Part shown: positions 47,458-59,367 of the stretch, piece after piece
Layout: every line of letters starts with the position of its first letter
Numbering within the stretch: the first letter of the stretch is position 1
Source of the DNA: Bolinopsis microptera
Taxonomy: Eukaryota; Ctenophora; Tentaculata; Lobata; Bolinopsidae
Reading direction: 5' to 3'
DNA: 64,000 nucleotides
NCBI RefSeq assembly: GCF_026151205.1
Contig: NC_087083.1
Coordinates: 124,001 to 188,000, forward strand
Translations under genes and position numbers: made by a program
The notes under the pieces: generated by a model
The model's input: only the letters and a program-made list of their open reading frames with translations
Databases searched by the model: none
What the model was told of the DNA's origin: nothing

Positions 47458-48795
47458 TCTAGATGATTCTGTAGCTGAATCGGAGGAGACCACGCATTAA
47501 GAAATCGTAAAAAAGCAACAAATCTTAAATGTTATAGTTCATGAGAAGGCAGATGATATAGTAAAATAAAAACTTTATTAAGCAACTTAAGGACCGACCG
47601 CGTGATGATGATTTTAAAGCATACATAAATATAGGCACAACCCCTTGCAAAAATTGTATTTATATGCGTAAAGCAATCGCTGAATCGCCTTCATAGCCAA
47701 CTGAGGATTAATCATAGAATTACGAAATTGTCTCGGTATCTCGTAAAATTATAAAGTTTATCTGGTTTTGCGCCCAGCTGATGGTAATTTGAGTACATAT
47801 CGAGGAGATGATCAGAACGATTACAATTGCGACACATATACAAAGTGGACTTTTAGATGGCAGCTGGTTTGTGGTTATCCAATTATTTTATTATTGGACT
47901 AAATCCTCATATTGTACTACAACTTTATGCCATCCACGCGGGGATAGTCAGTAATTACGATTAGTTTGTGGATTAATAAAACTCATGACCAGTGGGAAAT
48001 AATAAGATTTTCATTACGTCAACGAAAGCAAAGCATCGATTAAGACTCCTCAAATGTCATAAATATTACATAGTTGTGAGCATTGGCGCAATACGACGTG
48101 CTGGATTGCATTGAACTGTAATTGAATAATAAATACAAGGTTAGGCTTAACAATAAAGCTATCTGCCAGGTAAGCCAGGTGCATTTCTTATTATAGGCAA
48201 TAGTTCATTGTTTTTTCAAACTTTTCCTGGTTCATATTCATTATATGGTCCATTATTAGTTCGATTGCCTATTTTAGCGGTTACTTAATACTTAATGTTT
48301 TGCAGATGTTATATGTGACATCATGACGTGGTTACCCATGACATCACACAGTAAGGGGACGCTTATATATTGCTAATATTGATTAAAAACAAGTTAAATG
48401 CAGTCTGAAAAAAGGTCATGCTCTACTTTTTTATGAATATTGGTATATATACTTTGTAGATATATCTACAAAGTTATATTGTGATGAGATTGTTAGCGTC
48501 ACGGTTTAGTACGGGGTGTGGCAATGATATGGCAGTAAATATTAGATCGATGATCGTTATATTATGGTTGGTAATATTTTCATCCTAGATTAAACTAATG
48601 AGGTTAATGTCCCAGATCGCTCAATCGTGTCATAATTAAAGCTGATTCTAGATAAAGCCGATTATTAATGATCTGGCAATAATGATGTCAGCAATGGAAT
48701 ACTACGCATTCCATCGAGTATTGCACAAAATATTTTAAGTCACCAGAACATGCCTTCTTTTCCAACCAAAATAGTAAATACGTTCAACTACTTAC
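47458..48795. other. Spacer without supported exon
   Basis: A minus-strand frame from the acceptor-like GGCAG at about 48166 stays open for about 40 codons but is low-complexity hydrophobic and has no partner. TATATACTTTGTAGATATATCTACAAAGTTATA at about 48446 is a hairpin with arms ACTTTGTAGATA. Confidence 0.45.
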
Positions 48796-51700
48796 TTTAG
48801 TAAATACGGAGTCGTAACTAAGTACTACTTGGTTCCCGTCGTCTGGCAACATGACTGCTTTTAATTTTAATGATGCAACGAATAGTTTTATGAAATGACG
48901 CAGAACATCTACGATAGCAATGGCAGGGCTGGTTTTCTTCGTTCAAATCTGTACGTCATCAAACGGTACACCCAAAATGATTTGTCTTAAAGAATTTAAT
49001 AATGTCAGAGTCAGACCATTGTGACATGGCCACCTATAGAATGGTACAACTACTGAAGCAGGGAGCAAGATCAGGGGATCTAGTAGTCACGTTTTCTGAT
49101 TCAGACCTCGGCATGCTGTAGACCGATATTAGAATTTAAAAGGAGACTAAAATAGTCACTAAAATAGTCACTAAAATAGTCACTAAAATAGTCACTAAAA
49201 TAGTCACTAAAATAGTCACTAGAATAGTCACTAATACTCACGCTTGAACCAGGACAATAAGGAGATTGGATGAAAATGACATACATGCTCCTCCGAATAG
49301 AAAACCACATTTTTGTCACGATAGAAAGCCACATTTTAGATTATGAAATGTTGGTTGAATATTCGATTAAAAGAATTGTATTGAGCAATACCATTTTGGT
49401 CAATACGTAACATGATATTTATTTTCCTATACTTATTTAAGAAGTTGTTATAGCATCCACAATAACTTGCATTTACTAAAAAATATCGATTAAAGCATCT
49501 TGTGACTTAGTGAATGCAGTTAGGACCACAAACACGATCCTGAATAAACAGGGATCTTGAAATGTTGACTTACTTTGATATACAGGTTTCTGGCAATGTT
49601 GGCACTGAGACGGGTTCCACAATTCCGCAACAATTTAGCACAAACATGTTGAACATCGTGTTTCAAACCCATGTTTCCTTCACAACGGACTACTCGGAAA
49701 TCAAACATATTTAAATGAATTTTCTAGAAGATAATATCTTGGAGACACGCTCGTGGTGTAGCATGTAATAATAATATGCATAGACGGATATGTTCAGATC
49801 TTGCAGGTGCTTAAAATTTAAAAGCAAACAACGATTGTCAAGCAGAATAAGAGTGTCTTCTTACAAATTGCTTTGTAGGATTGGACGAAACACAACCGTT
49901 TCCCTGGGGAACCGGACACGAGGGCGGAAGACACGAGGGCGGTACTTTCTTAAAACGGTGGACAAGATCAAGGGCGAATAACATGAATCACGTTAACATG
50001 GAAAAATTCGTTTTTTGATGTTCTCAACAGTCAGGTTTACGTAAAGCTTAGCTCGATGGTACCTCCCTTGTGTCCTATAGCCGCGATGAAAACTGTGCTT
50101 GAATAATGTTACAATGTCTTACATTACATACAATGTATTTCCTAGAATGGCATGCGTGATTTCTCGAGCTAACTTCAATAATACCAAATCACGAAAATCT
50201 AGATTTAACATTATAATTTTATAATACAACGTTGATGATCATGATGCACGAGGTTTCTGAACTCAGACGCAAGTCCATAAGTGTACTGTGGATATCAATC
50301 TAGAATCTTTATACTATATATATAGTCAATGAAATTATCATTCCATCTTGAAATTTGAAGTGATGGCAAATTACTTGACAAATGGTAACTGGGATGATTT
50401 AAGTGAATAGAGAGACGGGGTAGGAACCAAATGGAAGTGGGAGGTGTGAGACGGGGTAGTTCTCTGACGAGGAACCAAATGGAAGTGGGAGGAAATTATT
50501 AGGTGCAGATAGCAAGATGTCAATTATTTCTAGTTTTTCGACGACAGGGACTCCAACATCTGACATGGATTAAATCATGATAATTTATATATCAGAATTT
50601 TTAAGGTATCAGCCGGCTGATAAGAAGTGTATTTTTAAAACTTAGTTCGCATTACATTTCACAGTGCCAATAGAAGAAGCCCTGCCAAATTGATTCCCGA
50701 TATAGTAAACTGTTTTAAATGTCATTGGTCTGAAACACTGTGTACCTTTAGCTCTTTAGTAAACCCACTAGTTGGGCTTTGAGAAACCATGGTAATGAAT
50801 AGGTATTTTAACAGGTCGCCCCCGATCCCAGAAAGAACCTTGGGAACGACATATTCCACCTAAAGGACTTAACTGTGGCAACAAAATAGACAGGTATCCC
50901 ACGTGAAGATTGTCAAGCCGAGGCCATCATTCGAAAACTATATTGTGTTAGTCTTAGTGTTTGTAGATTAAACCCTGCAGTTAACCCCTCCATATCAAAG
51001 CTATACAAAAGAAGGAAAAAAACAAAGCCTCTTTGCTGTGAAATGTTGAACTACTGAAGTTAATTTTTTCACCACAATATAAGTGCAGAATAAAAGACTG
51101 TCACGACTATAAAAAGGAAGGGCACTTATTATAATTATAGCCATGCGTCCAACACTGCAACTAAAGAAAAAGAAACAAAGGGTACGCTACTCTTTAACAA
51201 AGGCGTTTTAACAAAGCCAGCAACTAAATGATCTCATAACAAAGCAAAAAACAACGTCCCGACCCTGCAAACCTCAACATAAAGTTCAGACCTTGACATA
51301 AAGTCCAGACCTTGACATAAAGTTCAGACCTTGACATAAAGTCCAGACCTTGTGACGCGGCTCTACTTGACACTGTGATTAAATGGTAGTAGACACACTT
51401 CAATTGGTTGATACCGACACTCGACAGTGGTGATTTAATAGCCGGTTAGTTAAAGTCAAAGCTACATGTCCTCCTCCCCGGAGAAGAAGAAGCTTCCAAT
51501 TAAAACAAGTCGGCTCACACAAAGTTACCCTTATATCAGATGTGTCTCCGAGAGGTGAAAGGAACAAAGAAATTTGCCAAAATTTGGTAAAGATAAAAGA
51601 GAACACATGTACCGACACGGTGTTACTTTGAAAACAAAATACAAAATTATACCGACGGTTACTTTGAAAAAGACAAAAGTAAAACAATTGTACCGACCTT

Positions 51701-54700
51701 GACCTTGAGAAGCTTCTCCATGACTGTGTCATCTTCAGGGATGGTGGGAGTGAGGGTGTTGCCGCCCAGAGCGGGGGCTTCCACTGCCAGCAGCACCTGC
51801 AGGGGACTGGGTTAGTTCACGGACAGGGTGCTAAAAAGTAAGATCATCAACAAATAACACCTGTATTGGACAGGGGTTGGTTTATTGAGAGGTGACAGGG
51901 TGGGAGATTCTGTATTTATAATACTGGGAGGTATAAGGTCATCAACTCAACAAGTAGTTGTTGTTGTTGCTTTATTGTCATCGGTTGTATGTTAAAGTTA
52001 ACTGTTAGACAGGGAGAAAGTTTCTCTGGAAACTTCCATGTTGTAGTAAGTGTGAGCCATAAAGAAAAAAGTCTCTTAGACTTAGTGCAGTAAAATGTGA
52101 TTTATACAGATACTGATATCTATCGCATTACCTTTTTTAATAAGGTTGAGGTGAGATTCATAAAATTTGAAAATGAACTCAAAAAATTAAAAAACACGCA
52201 CTTAAACTTATTTTAGCGTTAATATTTTGTTTCTTATCGCATAGACAGACTCGCCTTTGAATCTTAATACAACAAAAGCACTACAAACAACAAAAAATAG
52301 CTTCACAGCACCGAACTTTAACCGATATATATATAATATATATATATAGGTTATTAGGAAAATAATAATTATAGTACTGTCTTATATAGTTGCTCACTAG
52401 CTTTGCTATTTCATTGTGTCGTAAGCACATATTTTACTGCGCCCTATGTATATCTGTATATATTGTCTTTCCGGACTTTGAAAAACTTGAAATTATCATT
52501 TTATTAATTTCTTCAACTACTTTCTACCACTATCAGCGTATTCTTGACGGCATGTATATTTCTCCAATACATTATCATATTTGACAATCTCAAAGTATAA
52601 AACCTAAGCTTGTATAAATGGTGAGCCCAAGTTCGCATTCCAGAACTAATATAACGACTCAAGCGAGACTAATTAAACTCCACGTATGCTTTGCTCCTTC
52701 TTAAAATATGTTATTACGTATATTGTAACTACACACCCCATCGTCATCTTTAAATCTGACTCGTTTCTTGTCCTTAATGTCCTTACTACAGATAGCGTTG
52801 GACCTCTCCCTACGAATAGCTTTCAAGCTCATCACTCCAGCAACTCAAACCACCTAATTTCTTGCAAAATCACAAAGCAGGCGGAATATTTAAGATGGGA
52901 TAATTAGGACGATGAAATTAAAACGGAAGGCTCTGCAGGGACAACATGAACGGTAAGACACATATATGTAAATATAGCAAACACTCTCCAGATATCCGTT
53001 CTGTGGCAAGAATTTGCTGTCAACACATATTTCTAAGTGTCCTGTAAGGGGTATCACGTGACAATGGGTACAGATGTGCCAGGTATACACAATTAATCTG
53101 TAGAGAAACTTCTCGATCTTCTGATGTATACCAGCTAGATTACTGGGTACTATAATATACAGTGTCATGTGTGCAGTGGTGTGGTTGGTTTCATGTGGTG
53201 ATCTAATGGTTTCAAGGGTGGGGCTGGAACTCCACCCTCATTGAAGTGTGTTGTAAATTCAAGTGGAACCTGCTTGTGAGGCTTATAGTACAGATTCAGT
53301 TTCACGCCTATGATAACAAAGAACAGTGTTTACAGATTAGCAGTTAGCACACCACACTTATAGCATGATCAACAACTAACATCTTTTGGCAACAATTCAA
53401 ACCAGATATCAAACACGTTTGTGGCAGTTCACTTTGAAATTTAAAACAACTTACGTCATAAAGGCAAACAATCGACAACAACGGACAACGTAAACCACAT
53501 CAAATATATAATTAAATAGGGAACTGACTAAAGATAAAGGGGCAGCTGATATTGCAGGGTGTACCACAGAAAGTGTGACAATTTTTTTGAGAAATGATAC
53601 AAAATATTATGAAGGAGCAGCTGATATATTTACCTGTGAAAGTACATCTTCCCATTCGCTAGTCCAATGTAGAAGAGGTTTGACAGAAAGGTGGTTTCTT
53701 CCCACGCTATTCTTCCTCCTGGGCACTTGTAGGTAGTCCATGTCAAGTACCATCGTGTTCTCACAATGTATCTTGCTTTCAGGAACTATCTTCAGAGATT
53801 CTTTCTCTTTAGATACTGTGACAAATCCTTTACTGTGTAGGATATGAACTTTCTAAATGAAAAAGAGAGCGGCTGCACTTGGTTTATCTTCGTTCAGGAA
53901 CAAAGCAAAGATTATACTAGTATAAAAGCGAGTAGAGCGAGTCTTCAACTTTAGGAACAAACTGTCGAGTAGAGCGAGTCTTCAACTTTAGGATCCGGTT
54001 GCTGATGATCTACAAGCTACAATCACGCAGAAATTAGAGAAATACAAAACAACAGTATATTAACAATAATATATCCTCGACAAATATGCAAGTGACCGAG
54101 GGGTGGGTAGCAGCAAAGGGAGCGAATATGATAGGTGAGAGAGTTCGAGACTGTGAAGGAACTAGAATCCCAAATAACTCAATCGGTGCCTTTTGTAATG
54201 ATCACATAATGTTATCAGCGGTGCCAGGTGATTAGGTTAGAGGCCTGGTTATGTGTGTGGTAAAGGGGACTGGTTATTTACGGGTGCTGTAAAAGGGGCA
54301 GTGCCATGTTCTGTGAGCTCATAACTACGTGTAGTGCTTGTTATTATGATGTTTGTAATTCAGAGCAGATGGGATATGATGTAGAGCAAGAGAGAGTATA
54401 CTGAGGTGACCGGCAGACTGTGGATATAGAAGTGGGGATAAGTAAAGAGCATACATTGTGACGTTCACGTATTTATAAATACTCGGACTAATTTCCGTAA
54501 TTAGATTAAATAAAGCGCCCAGTAATACAAAATTTTATGAAGGAGTAAAGCGACCAGTAATAACAAAGTTGATAAAAGTGAAAATCATGCGTTACATGCT
54601 TAAACCGCCTTTCTTTTGACAACTTCTACACTAATAGCACCACAAACTCTACTTTCCTCATTGACTTTAATGGATCATGTCAAACGAAGAATTGTATCTA

Positions 54701-57700
54701 CTTGATAAAATGCTTGCATAAAGATTGTAAATATCAATACATTGGGCACACGATCAATTCAATTGCTTCTAGAATAAGCCAACATAAATCTACTATAAAA
54801 CGTGGTGGAGGCTGCAAAATACTTCGTGATCACTTCACTAAAATTCATAGCACTGAAAACATGGCTATCATGCCGATTAAACTCTTACCTAATAATACTA
54901 CATTGAAAGAAAAAGAAGATATTGAAGAAGCTTGTATGTTGCAGTTAAATACAGTTTTCCCATATGGTCTCAACGTTCGTGTTAAAAAGAAGAACATACT
55001 AGATGCCTGCAATATTGTGATGAACTCTAAAACAACGATTTATAGTCAGTTCGATATAGTTAAAATAAATAGACATTCACGTGGAGGTAGATTCATTAGT
55101 AATATAGTAAGTGAAAGACAAGAATTTGATATCGATGTATTTTATGAAGATTTGCTGGATGATGATAATATGATTGATATGCATGATATTCGTACTAATC
55201 TATGTAATCTTAAAAAGAAACAACTTAAGTTAGTATATATTAAAGCTATATCTTATATTAATAATTTTAATAGTAGTATAACGACATATAGATTTCATAA
55301 AATTCTCTTAGTTAAAGATTTATCATGGTTTTACCTTACAAGAATGGGTTTAGCGTGTAAGAATAATAGTAAATCAAATTCTTTTATTGTAGTTAATTAT
55401 GTTAATAAATTTGTCGAGTATATTGATTTTCGAAAGATATTTAAAATGGAACAAGTTACTAAAGCTGCACCATTCAAGTCAAAGTATCATCAGCAACCTA
55501 CATTGTCCTACAAATACCCTCCAACAATCAGATCTAAAGTACTTAACTACAAAAAAGTATATAATGAAGCTAACATTGACTCAGAAACATTGAAATGTAA
55601 TTGTGCATCAAGTCGTTATACAGACCCTACTCATAAACATGTCATTACAGGAGAGCTATCAATGATCAGTAATGATAAACTTCGTAATCTCCTCATGAAG
55701 GGATTAAATTATAGAGACCAAGCTAAACCATGTACTGAAAAAGCTTTAAAATCAGTAAAGACGGCACTCAAAAGCTATTGCGATAAATTGTCTAATTTAT
55801 GGCATAAACCTATAGAAGAGTTTCAAGAGTGGAAAACACTAATCATAGAGCAAGTGAAAATTCAACTGCAAGGAGCTAAACCATATCCCTATTATTCAGT
55901 ATTATCAGATGTTGAAGTCTTAGCAGATTTAGATGAGCTTCATAAAGATTTTGTATTGGTTCCTACCGATAAAGCCAAAAATAATATTACTATTGTTTGT
56001 AAAAAGTTCTATATTAGTATGATTGAAAAGGAATTATCATCGAATACATTTACTAAAGTTAATCGTTCAGAAGATGATATAATTAATGAGCATAAAGCAT
56101 TCTTACTTAAACATCGTATTAAATTTGATGAAGATAATAGCAAATTACCTTATTTATATATTACACCAAAACAGCATAAAAAGCCAGTCGGAGTTAGATA
56201 TATAACGTCTGGTAGTGGATGTAGTTTACAACAATTATCAGTCTATCTTAGCATTTGTATTAAATCTATGCTTCACTCAGCTAAAAATAAATCTATATAT
56301 GATAATAAATTTCACGTTAGAAATGATTATTTTGTTATTGATAATAATGAGCCTATCTTAGATTTTCTTAGTTATGATAATACCCAGAAAGGTTTAAAGT
56401 CTGTCAGTACTTATGATTTTTCAACTTTATATACATCTATTCCTCATATTCAATTGAAGGATAATCTTCGTATGTTTGTAGAAAGAGTATTTGATTTTAA
56501 AGATAAGTCTTATATTATTCCTAATCTTTATACTAAGAAGGCCTATTTCTCTGATAATGTTAGTAAAAATAAAGTTCATTTTTCTAAAGATACACTTTTG
56601 GAATGTCTTAATTATTTGATTGATAATTCTTATGTTACTTATCAGGGTCAAATTTATAGACAAGTTATTGGAATACCAATGGGTACCAATGCAGCACCAC
56701 AAATAGCTAATGTTTATTTACATGTTTACGAATATAAATATATTAAACTTTTGATAGAACAAGGGGATACAGAAAATCTAAAAAGATTAAAAGACACATT
56801 TCGTTATCAAGATGATTTGATAGTTTTTAATGATTTCAATTTATTACAGAATGTATTAGAAGATATTTATCCTAAGGAAATGATAGTAAATAATACTAAT
56901 ATTTCGGCTCGTAAATGTTGCTATCTAGACTTAAACATTAGTATTTATCAAGGAAAGTTTAGAGTGACGTTATATGATAAAAGAAAAGATTATAATTTTA
57001 AAGTTATATCTTATCCTTTTTTGGATGGAAACGTTCCAAATAATTTGTCTTATGGAATATTTATTTCTCAATTAGTACGATTAGCCAGAATTAATTCGAC
57101 ACTTAAGGGTTTCAAAAATTGTGTTACCGAACTTTTAGGTAAATTGGTTGCGCAAGGATTTAAGTTAGCTGCTTTGCGCAACAAGTTTGTCAAGTTTTAT
57201 AAATCAAGATTAAATATTTGGGGTAAATATGGTAGTGATATTTATGATGAATTTATTGAAATGTTTCAATCACCTAATATTATTTTGTAATTTGTATCGA
57301 CATATATCGTTTTTCAGTTATATAAGTTACCTAATATCTATTAATTATTCTAGTATTTGTGATTAATTTGTATTGATTTATTATTTGTGACTTATAAATT
57401 AGTAACCATTATTTTACCGTCTAAAAAATTTTTTTGTCAAAAATTAATTTTATGAAGGAGTAAGTTGACAAAAGATGCGCATTCGTATATTCATTTATTG
57501 CATGTTTAATTTGTTTTGTTGTGTTTAATTTACGATTATTTGCATTTGAGATTCTGTGATTAAATTTATTTTGTTGATTGTAATGTTATGATATTGCATA
57601 ATTTATTGTAAATGTAATATATGTTTCAGAAAATTATGTAATGTAATGCGATGGAGGTTCTTTAAGCAGGCAATTCCAGTCCAAACCCTGGAAACATGAC

Positions 57701-59367
57701 ATAAAGGATTTGTTTTACTTGTTGCATGAAAAGCACTAATAGAGCAGCGTATGTGAACCGGATCAAATTGCAGCTGGGAATCAACTTTATGGAGCGGACC
57801 TGGAGACAAAAGAGCTCATGGAAAGCTACCAAGATATTTATGATCAACACGCTGCTACTTTACTAGCACTGGGCGTACTCATTTCATCTCCAATTACTAT
57901 ATAAATATATAGAGTCCTGTCTACACGTTTACAAGATAGTTCAACGTTGTGACATAAGTATAAAGCAATTAGCATCAGGTGTTAGGTGGAACACCAGCTA
58001 TGGTGAATGTCTTGTCCGTGATGTGTTGTCCGTGATGTGTTGTCCGTGATGTGTTGTCCGCGATGGCCGGAAGGAGGAAGCCGGACCAGTAACCTCGCCT
58101 CGGAAGTGTGGGCGTACTTCCGGTGTCAAGGTTCTAAAATAGATATCACCAAATATTAGGGGTAATTTTTGCTTATTAGACAATACTAAATATGGAGACT
58201 GGAGGAGATGGAAAGGATATAGAGTAATTACTGCTTTCAACTCGTTTTTAAATTCACGGCAACTTTTAAGTATTGACTTTAAAAACTTTTTTTATCTCGT
58301 GAAGAAGATAATTTAAAACGTGATGATCAAGCTGTACGCACCAGGTAACATTGTCTACCACCATCAATGAAGAACAGATTACAGTTTAAAGTACATCGGT
58401 TTTATAAACAATGTTTAATAGTGATTGATCATAACAAAAAACTTTTTAACATAAAGTATTTCAAGCTACCCCTCCAAGCCCTATATTTGGATCCAGATTA
58501 CTGGGTATTAACTACTATATACAGTGTCATGTGTGCACTGTGCAGTGATGTGGTGATCTAATGGTTTCAAGGGTGGGGCTGGAACTCCACCCTCATTGAA
58601 GTGTGATGTAAATTCAAGTGGAACCTGCTTGTGAGGCTTACCCCACCAAGCTACCCCACCAATCCCTATTTGGATCTGCACTTATGTAGCGGACATTAAT
58701 TTATAGAACGGTGATATTGTGGACGAACGTGTGTTTTAAAGACTGGCATGTGGTAGTTAAAAAACTTTTGTACTTGAAAACAGAAAAAAAAATGTTAAGA
58801 AGGAAAGTTGACCACCACCAACCATTAATTTTACACTTTCATAACAAATTATGAAAAATTATGAGGAAGATTAAATGTAGATTATGTATGTAGATTATGT
58901 ATGTCAATTATGTATGTAAATTATGTATGTGAATTATGTATGTGAATTATTGTGTAGATTATGTATGTAGATTATGTATGTAGAATGTAGATTATGTATG
59001 TAGAATGTAGATTATGTATGTAGAATGTAGATTATGTATGTAGAATGTAGATTATGTATGTAGATTACGTATGTAGATTATGTATGTAGATTATGTATGT
59101 AGATTATGTATGTAGATTATGTATGTAGATTATGTATGTAGATTATGTATGTAGATTATGTATGTAGATTATGTATGTAGATTATATATGTAGATTATGT
59201 ATGTAGATTACTGTGTAGGTGTTTACCTGAACGAGTCTGTTGAGGGTGGAGCTAGTCGTTCTTCTCCTGGACCTGAATTCTGCATCAGAAGGAGGGGTGT
59301 TCAGTCTGATTCGAGCTGGTTTGGTGAGGATAGGAACTGGAACCGGGAGAAAACTCATGGCGCTCAT
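48796..59367 (-). CDS. Multi-exon gene of unknown function (at least 257 aa, 3' end not found)
   Basis: Exons 59227-59367, 53634-53852, 51698-51796, 49574-49723, 49242-49290 and 48796-48908 are phase-consistent (771 nt). The start MSAMSFLPVPVPILTKPARI is a candidate. Later pieces include KESLKIVPESKIHC, LDMDYLQVPRRK, VEAPALGGNTLTPTIPEDDT, MEKLLKVKKIHLN, RCEGNMGLKHDVQ and KAVMLPDDGNQVVLSYDSVF. No domain is recognised. The 48796 exon ends in a strong GTAAGTAG donor, so the gene continues, possibly into the 45.2-47.5 kb gene, although phase does not fit directly. The 49-nt exon at 49242-49290 is the least sure. A full-length PLE sits antisense in the intron between the first two exons. Two intron ends carry tandem arrays at the donor. 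Confidence 0.5.
49003..49122 (+). other. 39-codon + strand ORF, low support
   Basis: ATG at 49003 opens MSESDHCDMATYRMVQLL and ends SDSDLGML-stop. Its sequence is less biased than the surroundings, but it lies antisense in an intron of the minus-strand gene and has no splice or promoter support. Confidence 0.15.
49144..49236. repeat. 12-bp tandem array at a splice donor
   Basis: Seven to eight units of ACTAAAATAGTC (+). On the minus strand the units read GTGACTATTTTA. The array begins directly at the donor of the 49242-49290 exon, whose own sequence is GTGAGTATTA. Confidence 0.9.
49724..51697. other. Intron with two short tandem duplications
   Basis: At 50410-50491 a block with GAGACGGGGTAG and GGAACCAAATGGAAGTGGGA is duplicated. 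At 51278-51352 a 19-bp unit ACATAAAGTYCAGACCTTG occurs four times with strictly alternating T and C at Y, implying duplication of a 38-bp dimer. The minus-strand frame 51400-51732 overlaps exon 51698-51796 in another phase and is an artefact. Confidence 0.7.
53137..53309 (-). pseudogene. Orphan terminal-exon-like sequence, duplicated at 58.5 kb
   Basis: After an acceptor-like ATCATAG, the minus strand encodes VKLNLYYKPHKQVPLEFTTH and then NEGGVPAPPLKPLDHH, with a stop near 53160. Its phase does not fit the surrounding minus-strand gene. Positions 53137-53285 recur at 58495-58640 with a few substitutions and two deletions, and the shared part stays open. It looks like an exon fragment copied from a gene not in this window, or an alternative last exon. 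Confidence 0.45.
53929..53993. repeat. Tandem duplication, 37-bp period
   Basis: CGAGTAGAGCGAGTCTTCAA then CTTTAGGA occurs twice. Intronic, about 75 bp upstream of the acceptor of exon 53634-53852. Confidence 0.85.
54531..57463 (+). mobile_element. Full-length Penelope-like element with N-terminal GIY-YIG nuclease
   Basis: One frame is open from 54582 to 57290 (about 902 codons). N-terminal GIY-YIG nuclease: CQTKNCIYLIKC and CKYQYIGHTINSIASRISQH, with extra Cys residues that could bind zinc, then HFTKIHS and the conserved EEACMLQLNTVFPYGLN. Reverse transcriptase: A STYDFSTLYTSIPH, B IGIPMGTNAAPQIAN, C FRYQDDLIVFND (YQDD rather than the usual Y-(I/V)-DD), then CCYLDLNISIYQG and a thumb region. 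No in-frame ATG precedes the nuclease; the first is at 54861, so the start is unknown or lies in a 5' exon. AATTTTATGAAGGAGTAA occurs at 54531-54548 and 57446-57463, probably marking terminal repeats. A TAAAGCG(C/A)CCAGTAATA unit is tandemly doubled at the 5' end. It sits antisense in an intron. Confidence 0.9.
57464..59226. other. Intron segment downstream of the PLE with repeats
   Basis: At 58012-58067 a 14-bp unit TGTCCGTGATGTGT occurs four times. At 58495-58640 lies the copied exon fragment, bracketed by related 33-bp direct repeats (CAAGCTACCCC.CCAA.CCCTAT..TTGGATC) at 58462-58496 and 58647-58678. The minus-strand frames 57603-57850 and 57998-58240 have no recognisable product. Confidence 0.65.
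58878..59218. repeat. 13-bp tandem array next to a splice donor
   Basis: AGATTATGTATGT repeats about 20 times, with four longer 20-bp variants carrying an extra AGAATGT. On the minus strand it starts about 8-18 nt inside the intron after exon 59227-59367 (CAG|GTAAACACCTACACAGTAATCT). Confidence 0.95.

Noticed and set aside
27649-57463. Hammerhead ribozymes linked to the two PLEs
   Set aside because: I looked for CTGANGAG followed by CGAAAC-type cores on both strands near each element and found none that fit; a covariance-model search would be decisive.
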